From contig CAMJHJ010000064.1 of NCBI GenBank assembly GCA_946405485.1, positions 1-11,388 of the forward strand: a stretch of 11,388 nucleotides of DNA, given 5' to 3'. Origin of the DNA: an uncultured Bacteroidales bacterium. GTDB lineage: Bacteria > Bacteroidota > Bacteroidia > Bacteroidales > UBA932. The notes under the pieces were generated by a model. It saw nothing but the letters and a program-made list of their open reading frames with translations. It had not been told where the DNA came from and did no database searches. The position numbers and the translations under genes are program-made. Below, in pieces: positions 6,779 to 11,388 of this stretch; the first letter of the stretch is position 1; each line of letters opens with the position of its first letter.

Positions 6779-9124
6779 TTAGTACTTACCGAAGAATGCG
6801 GCACGGGCCTCGTTCCAGACGGGCTCGGCCCACATCGCGTGTCCGCACGCGGGCACGCAGATATATTGTTTATCAGAAGTGACGTTGTTGTAACCGGCGA
6901 AATTGGTGTGCGGCGGGCAGGTGGGATCCTGCAGGCCGAAAGCCATCAGCACGGGGCAGGTGATGCGGTCGGTGAAATTCTTGATGTCGAAATAGCGCAG
7001 CATATCCATCAGCGCCTCCCGTGCGACCCCTTCCGCATCGGCATGCCGGAAAACCTCGTGCATGGGCCACCAGACGATGCGCGCATAATCGGGATAATCG
7101 CTCAGGAACGGGACGCTCGGCGCGATGGCCCGCATCTTGTCCGTCAGCGCGGCGCTGATCCAGGTGAATGCCCCGCCCTGGCTGTCTCCGCAGCCGAAGA
7201 TGTGCGTCGTGTCGGCCTTCGGCAGGGAGGCGGCGAAGTCCACGGCGCGGACCACATCGCAGAAAGCACCCCGGTAATAAAAATCTTCTTTGGATGACAG
7301 GCCTCGGTCGATCCATTCGCCGTTACCCGCCTTGAAAATGCCCTGGTCGCGGACGCTGACCAGGTAATCGATACGATCCGGCTCGGTTGAAGGGTCACGG
7401 TAATAAGGTTCCGCCCCATAACCCATGAACTCGACGTGGACAGGATACTTCCCTTCCGCCACGGGCACATAAAGGATGCCACCCATCGTGGCACCGCCCC
7501 AGGACGGGATCTCCACATGGTAACACGTACGCGCCTCGGAAGAGTGGGCGGGAATCTCGGTATAGCGGACCTCCATCGGAACTTCGGCCAATTCGGCCAG
7601 GGTGGAGGCCCAGAACGCATCAAAGTCCTCCGGCCGGTCGGAAGGACTCTGGATCTGCTCGGGGTTGACCCCGATGTTGAACTTCTTCACACCGCCCAGG
7701 TCGACCCGGTAGAAACCGGGCTCCAGTTCTCCGAGCGGGAGCTCGACCTCCGTCCAGCGGCCGGGCCGGGTCCGGATGCGGATGCGTTTGGAGAATACCG
7801 GCTCCGCATCGGGATCCATCAAGTCGAGGTCCCGGAAGAGTTTGAGGTTGAAGCCGGCGAGCGGCACGCTGCCGGCCACTTTCACCTTGAGCCGGTAAGG
7901 GCCGGGGCCATAGAACATCCAGTCTTCACCGGGCTCCGCCTGGAAACGGATGACATGAGAGAGGCTGTCTTGAAAGGTGCTGACGACCGAAAGGGTGCTC
8001 CGGTCCGTCAGGTATACGCCGTTGAGCCCTTGGCCTTCCTGCGAAGGATCGCCGCAGAGATCGTCCCCTTCCTGCCAGAAATCGTGGCCGGGGGTCTGGC
8101 GCGCCAGACCGCTCCAAGCCCAGAAATTGCAACCCAGCAATTCCCCGCCTTTGCGGGCGGACTCCAACACGCGGGAGAAGACGTAGCGGTAATAGCGGTC
8201 TCGGCCCTCGGTCGTCGCTTCGCGGCTGAACGAGAACCCGTCCCGGGGATAACCGAACTCTTCGATCACGACGGGCTTGTGGAGCCGGCGGGCGATGTCG
8301 AGATGACGGTCGATGTAGTCAGCGGTCCGTGCAATGGCCGTTTCCACGCCGCCGGCGATGTCCTGCTGCGACACCCAGCTCCAGTTATACGGCCAGATAT
8401 GGACTGTCATGTAATCGATGTCGGGGCAGTTGTTGAGCCGCTCACAAAGAGCGTAATCGCCGTCGTTACAGCCCATCGCGCCCTCGTTGCCGGTACTCAC
8501 CTTGTGGACCGGATCCAGCGACTTGATCAGGGCTGCGGTACCCTGGACATAAGCCACGAAGGAGTCCACGGCGGCGCTGTCCCGGCTGAACGGACGGGGC
8601 TCGTTGCAGATCTGCCAGGAATAGACGGCATCCGAATCCTTGTAGCGGGTGACCACGCGGCGGACATGCTCTTGATAGAGCGAGACCGCTTCCTCATTGG
8701 AGGCAAAGCCGGCCATCGCCGTCATATAGGCGACATAGCCGTCCTTAGCCGGATGAGGCTGAACTCCGGCGCCGGCCTTTTCAAGCCAGGAACGATATCC
8801 GTCCTCGCTCCACTCCCAGGCATTGTTGAGAAACAGCACAACCTTCATCCCGTGACGGGAGAAACCCGCCAATGCGGCGTCGAGCCCCTTCCAGTCCTCG
8901 CCGGTCGCCAGGATGCGGACGTTCGTCAGGCCCCGGGCGCAGAGCGAATCCAGTTCCGAAGAGAAACGGGCCGGATCGGACAACGCCAACTCAGAGGCAT
9001 ACCACATGTTGGTGCCGATGAAAGGAAGGTCCGCAACCTCAGCGGACGGCTTGCAGGACGTCAGGAGGGCGGAAAGAAGGGTGAAAACCGCAAGAATTCT
9101 TGACTTGGAGGTTCCAGTGTTCAT
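6779..9124 (-). CDS. Bifunctional lipoprotein: GH5_7 endo-beta-1,4-mannanase fused to CE7-type acetyl esterase
   Basis: Probably cuts beta-1,4-mannan and removes its O-acetyl groups with one 781-residue chain. The signal peptide ends in a lipobox (LLTSC, cysteine 24), so it is membrane-anchored. Residues about 34 to 385 are a GH5 subfamily 7 mannanase: FIGTNMWYASE at the start, WQICNEPR with acid/base Glu175, YMTVHIWPYNWSW with His242, IEEFGYPRDGFSFS with the probable nucleophile Glu289, then NFWAWSGLAR. Residues about 386 to 490 form a beta-sandwich linker. Residues about 495 to 781 are an alpha/beta-hydrolase of the acetylxylan esterase/cephalosporin-C deacetylase type: PEDFDAFWASTLAEL entry motif, GCGDSQGG with nucleophile Ser648, Asp733 in GLQDPTCPP, and His762 in CGHAMW. 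The CE7 RGQ motif reads RDQ (592 to 594) and the usual His-Glu reads His-Ala. First gene of the leftward operon, ahead of SusC. Both catalytic sites look intact. Activity on acetylated mannan, rather than acetylated xylan, is inferred from the fusion. Confidence 0.93.
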   Translation of the reverse strand: MNTGTSKSRILAVFTLLSALLTSCKPSAEVADLPFIGTNMWYASELALSDPARFSSELDSLCARGLTNVRILATGEDWKGLDAALAGFSRHGMKVVLFLNNAWEWSEDGYRSWLEKAGAGVQPHPAKDGYVAYMTAMAGFASNEEAVSLYQEHVRRVVTRYKDSDAVYSWQICNEPRPFSRDSAAVDSFVAYVQGTAALIKSLDPVHKVSTGNEGAMGCNDGDYALCERLNNCPDIDYMTVHIWPYNWSWVSQQDIAGGVETAIARTADYIDRHLDIARRLHKPVVIEEFGYPRDGFSFSREATTEGRDRYYRYVFSRVLESARKGGELLGCNFWAWSGLARQTPGHDFWQEGDDLCGDPSQEGQGLNGVYLTDRSTLSVVSTFQDSLSHVIRFQAEPGEDWMFYGPGPYRLKVKVAGSVPLAGFNLKLFRDLDLMDPDAEPVFSKRIRIRTRPGRWTEVELPLGELEPGFYRVDLGGVKKFNIGVNPEQIQSPSDRPEDFDAFWASTLAELAEVPMEVRYTEIPAHSSEARTCYHVEIPSWGGATMGGILYVPVAEGKYPVHVEFMGYGAEPYYRDPSTEPDRIDYLVSVRDQGIFKAGNGEWIDRGLSSKEDFYYRGAFCDVVRAVDFAASLPKADTTHIFGCGDSQGGAFTWISAALTDKMRAIAPSVPFLSDYPDYARIVWWPMHEVFRHADAEGVAREALMDMLRYFDIKNFTDRITCPVLMAFGLQDPTCPPHTNFAGYNNVTSDKQYICVPACGHAMWAEPVWNEARAAFFGKY

Positions 9125-9125
9125 T

Positions 9126-9137
9126 TTACGCGCGTAA
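9126..9137. repeat. 12-bp perfect palindrome directly before the mannanase-esterase start
   Basis: TTACGCGCGTAA is its own reverse complement and ends one base before the ATG at 9124. If the promoter at 9145 to 9176 is real, it lies just past the transcription start. That position would suit a repressor site or a small structure near the ribosome-binding region. Role unknown. Confidence 0.5.
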
Positions 9138-9144
9138 GTGACTG

Positions 9145-9176
9145 CAAAATTAGACAGTTACCCGCACATACACTAA
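9145..9176 (-). promoter_or_regulatory. Candidate Bacteroidota promoter for the mannan operon
   Basis: On the minus strand TAATTTTG (9152 to 9145) fits the Bacteroidota -7 consensus TAnnTTTG exactly. TTAG (9176 to 9173), three of four matches to the -33 TTTG, precedes it by 20 bases, the expected spacing. Transcription would begin near 9141, leaving a leader of under 20 bases before the ATG at 9124. It would drive the mannanase-esterase, SusC, SusD and both binding lipoproteins. Confidence 0.5.
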
Positions 9177-9182
9177 TAGAAT

Positions 9183-9200
9183 TTTGTCAATATTCGCAAA
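9183..9200. repeat. 18-bp interrupted palindrome upstream of the mannan operon promoter
   Basis: TTTGTCAATATTCGCAAA has matching TTTG/CAAA ends and a self-complementary AATATT core, separated by two unmatched bases on each side. It sits between the AraC stop codon and the operon's candidate -33 element, the place an activator would bind. It is a plausible operator for the AraC regulator or another factor, but AraC-family sites are more often direct repeats. A+T-rich DNA produces some such symmetry by chance. Confidence 0.4.
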
Positions 9201-9207
9201 GTTTTTG

Positions 9208-10083
9208 CTAAATGATGAACTTTTTCTTTTTGTACAGATGACGGAACTCGCGCGGCGTCATTCCCTTTTTATCCTTGAAAACCCGGTTGAAATTGGACAG
9301 GTTGTTGAATCCGCAGGCATAGCAGATGACCGAGATGCTCTCATTGGTGTCGACCAGGGAACGAGCGGCATTCCCCAACCGCACATCTACGATATAATCC
9401 GTTACCGTCCTGCCTGCATGGGTCTTGAAGAAACGGCTGCAGGACGAGGGGCTCATGCTGATCAGGTCCGCGATGGCATCCAGTGTCATCGGTTCGGCGT
9501 AATGGGCGTGGATATACTCTTTGATCCTTTCGACGCGGTTGCTTTCCGAATGGCGGGGCGCTTTGGCGAAAGCACTCGTCGCCAGCTTATGTCCCTCAAA
9601 CTGGGATAGCTCGTGAAGGATCTCGATGCAACGGAGCACCTGCATGAAACTATCTGTCTCTAAGGAGATTGTATCCAGTTTAGAATACACTTTCATGATA
9701 GCTTCCTGAGGGAAACTCAGTCCTTGTCGGGCCTGGTCGAACATCTTTCGGATCGACTCGAACTGGTTCTTGGAAAGGAGACCCGCATCAAAAAGGTCCG
9801 GAGAAAACTGGATCGTGATCTCCCGTATGTCCTCCGAAGTGCAGGATCCCTGTTCCCAGACATGCTCCAGATGCTCGCCGGTCACCAGCACCAGTTCATA
9901 GGGTCCGATAGTCTCGATGCTGTCTCCGATGATACGCCGCACCCCCGCTCCGTTGCTGATAAAGTTGAGTTCACACTCGCGGTGGCTGTGGAGCGGATAG
10001 GTAAACTTGTTTTTATGGCGTTCGACGATGTAGAAACAGTCCTTTTCGGACAGGCCGGTGATTTCTGAGAGAACTTGTGTCAT
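9208..10083 (-). CDS. AraC-family transcriptional regulator (cupin sensor plus HTH_18)
   Basis: A 291-residue cytoplasmic regulator without signal peptide or membrane segment. The N-terminal part (about 15 to 95) is an AraC-type cupin: YPLHSHRECELNFI at 29 to 42 holds the HxHxxxE pattern, followed by GPYELVLVTGEHLEH. This fold usually binds a small sugar ligand. Residues about 183 to 285 form the double helix-turn-helix DNA-binding domain, with one reading helix near 200 to 221 (TLDAIADLISMSPSSCSRFF) and the second near 249 to 271 (SISVICYACGFNNLSNFNRV), followed by the family signature KKGMTPREFR. It lies 83 bases upstream of the mannanase-esterase in the same direction and is divergent from the epimerase, so it is well placed to control both. 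The inducer, perhaps a manno-oligosaccharide or its epimerization product, is inferred. Unlike many polysaccharide loci, no hybrid two-component sensor or SusR-like gene is seen here. Confidence 0.94.
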   Translation of the reverse strand: MTQVLSEITGLSEKDCFYIVERHKNKFTYPLHSHRECELNFISNGAGVRRIIGDSIETIGPYELVLVTGEHLEHVWEQGSCTSEDIREITIQFSPDLFDAGLLSKNQFESIRKMFDQARQGLSFPQEAIMKVYSKLDTISLETDSFMQVLRCIEILHELSQFEGHKLATSAFAKAPRHSESNRVERIKEYIHAHYAEPMTLDAIADLISMSPSSCSRFFKTHAGRTVTDYIVDVRLGNAARSLVDTNESISVICYACGFNNLSNFNRVFKDKKGMTPREFRHLYKKKKFII

Positions 10084-10105
10084 GGTCGGGTGGATAAGAC
10101 TCGTT

Positions 10106-10131
10106 CAAATATACAATTTTCGCCAAAAATA
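10106..10131 (-). promoter_or_regulatory. Two candidate -7 elements for the AraC-family gene
   Basis: On the minus strand TATATTTG (10113 to 10106) and TATTTTTG (10131 to 10124) both fit TAnnTTTG. The second has a TGTG at 10154 to 10151, 19 bases upstream, as a partial -33 element. The first lacks a convincing one. Leaders would be roughly 19 or 37 bases. The region is A+T-rich, so at least one match may be chance. Confidence 0.35.
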
Positions 10132-10175
10132 ATACTATTTTGACATTTTTCACATCGAAAAACCGTTTTTCGCCA
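10117..10175 (+). repeat. Direct repeat TTTTCGCCA, two copies 50 bp apart
   Basis: The nine bases TTTTCGCCA occur at 10117 to 10125 and again at 10167 to 10175 in the divergent control region between the AraC gene and the epimerase. Their start-to-start distance of 50 bases is close to five helical turns, so both copies would face the same side of the DNA. The right copy overlaps the 17-base palindrome at 10156 to 10172. Direct repeats of this kind suit AraC-family proteins, but no binding evidence exists here. Confidence 0.35.
10156..10172. repeat. 17-bp perfect palindrome in the AraC/epimerase divergent region
   Basis: CGAAAAACCGTTTTTCG consists of two perfectly complementary 8-base arms around a single central C. 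It is centred at 10164, 33 bases before the epimerase ATG. It covers the space just upstream of that gene's candidate -7 element, so a bound protein would meet RNA polymerase directly. It lacks the distal T-run expected of a terminator for either flanking gene and lies upstream of both, so an operator is the better reading. Confidence 0.5.
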
Positions 10176-10183
10176 CATTCTCC

Positions 10184-10191
10184 TATTTTTG
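10184..10191 (+). promoter_or_regulatory. Candidate -7 element for the epimerase gene
   Basis: TATTTTTG fits the Bacteroidota -7 consensus TAnnTTTG. No good TTTG is found 19 to 21 bases upstream, so the promoter may need an activator. Transcription would start near 10195, almost at the ATG at 10197. The message would then be nearly leaderless, or would use the ATG at 10206. Confidence 0.4.
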
Positions 10192-10196
10192 TGTGT

Positions 10197-11387
10197 ATGG
10201 AAAGAATGAACCGATTCAAGCAAGAGGTCCGCGCCGAACTGGAGCAGGATATCCTCCCGTTCTGGACGCAACGCATGACGGATCCGAAAGGTGGCTTTTT
10301 CGGCCGGATGGACGGACTGGGACATTTGCATCCCGAGGCGTCCCGGGGCGCCATCCTCAATGCCCGCATCCTATGGACCTTCGCTTCCGCATACCGGATC
10401 CTGGGCGACCCAGCGTGGAAAAGGGTCGCCGATCAGGCATTCATGCAGGTCCGGGACCGTTTTTACGACCCTGTCTACGGCGGCGTCTATTGGAGCCTGG
10501 ATGCGGATGGACGCCCCTTGGACACCAAGAAGCAGTTCTACGCCATCGCATTCGCCATCTACGGACTGGCGGAATATTTCCGCGCGACCGGCGAGGAGGA
10601 AGCGCTGGAGCTGGCGATCCGCCTGTTCCGTGACATCGAAGCGCATAGCCTGGACCCGGACAAAAGCGGCTATCTGGAGGCGGCGACCCGCGACTGGTCT
10701 CCCATCGCGGATATGCGACTGTCCGACAAGGACCGTAACGACGCGAAGACGATGAACACGCACCTGCATATCCTGGAAGGCTATACCGCCCTGTACCGCG
10801 TCTGGAAAGACGAGGCGCTGCGACACAGCCTGACGGCCCTGGTCGGAATCTTCCTGGACAGCATCGCACGCCCCGACGGACATCTGGGCCTGTTCTTCGA
10901 CGAGGATTGGGTCTCTCAGTCGGAAATGGTCTCCTATGGCCATGACATCGAGTGTTCGTGGCTGCTGTGGGAGACGGCGGAGGAACTGGGCGATCCGGCA
11001 CTGATGGAGCGGGTGCAGACCTGTTCAAAACAGATGGCAGAGGCTGCGATCGAAGGCTTGCGTGCAGACGGCGGGATGATTTACGAATACGATCCGGCGA
11101 GCGGCCGTACCGATGCGGACCGGCACTGGTGGGTCCAGGCGGAGACGGTCGTCGGCTGCCTGAACCAATATCAGCTGCGCGAAGACGAGGCCTGGCTGGA
11201 CCGCGCCCTGCGATGCTGGTCTTTCATCAAGGAACATCTGCTCTGCCCCGATGGGGAATGGTATTGGAGCCTGCGCGCCGACGGAACGCCCAACACCGAC
11301 GACGACCGCGCCGGCTTCTGGAAATGCCCGTATCACAACGGGCGCATGTGCATGGAGATTATCCGACGATCCACTTCCCGACCTTAG
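10197..11387 (+). CDS. Cellobiose/mannobiose 2-epimerase (AGE superfamily)
   Basis: Epimerizes the reducing-end sugar of a beta-1,4-disaccharide at C2. In a mannan locus the expected reaction is beta-1,4-mannobiose to mannosyl-glucose, the substrate of GH130 phosphorylase. The 396-residue, signal-less protein matches the usual family length of about 390 and would work in the cytoplasm as an (alpha/alpha)6 barrel. Visible family marks are ILPFW (19 to 23), LNARILW with Arg57, FAIYGLAEYFRA (119 to 130), MNTHLHILE with His191, SYGHDIE with His249 and Glu252, WWVQAE (311 to 316), and WKCPYHNGRMCMEI with His380. The spacing between His249, Glu252 and His380 equals that of the catalytic residues of Ruminococcus albus cellobiose 2-epimerase. 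An in-frame ATG at 10206 could be the real start; an upstream one at 10140 would add 19 residues unlike the family. Transcribed away from the AraC gene. Sequence alone does not separate cellobiose- from mannobiose-preferring members. Confidence 0.93.
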   Translation: MERMNRFKQEVRAELEQDILPFWTQRMTDPKGGFFGRMDGLGHLHPEASRGAILNARILWTFASAYRILGDPAWKRVADQAFMQVRDRFYDPVYGGVYWSLDADGRPLDTKKQFYAIAFAIYGLAEYFRATGEEEALELAIRLFRDIEAHSLDPDKSGYLEAATRDWSPIADMRLSDKDRNDAKTMNTHLHILEGYTALYRVWKDEALRHSLTALVGIFLDSIARPDGHLGLFFDEDWVSQSEMVSYGHDIECSWLLWETAEELGDPALMERVQTCSKQMAEAAIEGLRADGGMIYEYDPASGRTDADRHWWVQAETVVGCLNQYQLREDEAWLDRALRCWSFIKEHLLCPDGEWYWSLRADGTPNTDDDRAGFWKCPYHNGRMCMEIIRRSTSRP

Positions 11388-11388
11388 G

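Noticed and set aside
7436..9103. Plus-strand open frame of 555 codons opposite the mannanase-esterase
   Set aside because: The opposite strand holds two catalytic domains with all key residues, so this frame is a by-product of codon bias.
9185..9190. TTGACA on the minus strand as an E. coli-type -35 box
   Set aside because: No TATAAT-like box follows at 16 to 18 bases, and Bacteroidota housekeeping sigma uses the -33/-7 pattern, found nearby.
10140..10196. Upstream start of the epimerase at 10140
   Set aside because: The added 19 residues are encoded by the palindrome and promoter-like DNA, and family members begin close to the ILPFW motif, as the 10197 or 10206 start gives.

Overview
The window looks like part of a Bacteroidales (phylum Bacteroidota) chromosome. 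It holds an adjacent SusC/SusD pair, lipoprotein signals with acidic residues after the cysteine, and several matches to the Bacteroidota -7 promoter element TAnnTTTG. The coding DNA is visibly G+C-rich, which fits a high-GC gut or rumen Bacteroidales better than a typical Bacteroides, but the genus cannot be fixed from sequence alone. No RNA genes, mobile elements or CRISPR were seen, and no stretch longer than about 115 bases lacks a gene.

Layout: five genes run leftward on the minus strand as a tight operon. In transcription order they are a lipoprotein fusing a GH5 subfamily 7 beta-mannanase to a CE7-type acetyl esterase (9124 to 6779), a SusC-type TonB-dependent transporter (6743 to 3498), a SusD-type glycan-binding lipoprotein (3480 to 1714), an IPT/TIG-containing surface glycan-binding lipoprotein (1700 to 372), and a second IPT/TIG lipoprotein cut by the left edge (359 to below 1). 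Gaps inside the operon are 12 to 35 bases. Upstream, an AraC-family regulator (10083 to 9208) lies in the same direction. Diverging from it on the plus strand is a complete cellobiose/mannobiose 2-epimerase gene (10197 to 11387), which ends one base before the window edge.

Together the genes describe one end of a beta-mannan (probably acetylated gluco- or galactomannan) utilization locus. The fused lipoprotein would deacetylate and cut the polymer outside or at the outer membrane. SusC/SusD and the two binding lipoproteins would capture and import the oligosaccharides. In the cytoplasm the epimerase would convert beta-1,4-mannobiose to mannosyl-glucose. The usual partners (GH130 mannosylglucose phosphorylase, GH26 mannanase, GH36 or GH27 alpha-galactosidase, inner-membrane sugar transporter) are not in the window and probably lie beyond its edges. 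The AraC protein is the obvious candidate regulator, and both intergenic regions around it carry inverted repeats that could be its operators.

The system type is known. The less ordinary points are the single-chain mannanase-esterase, its departures from the CE7 signature motifs, the enzyme-first gene order, and the symmetrical elements in the two control regions.
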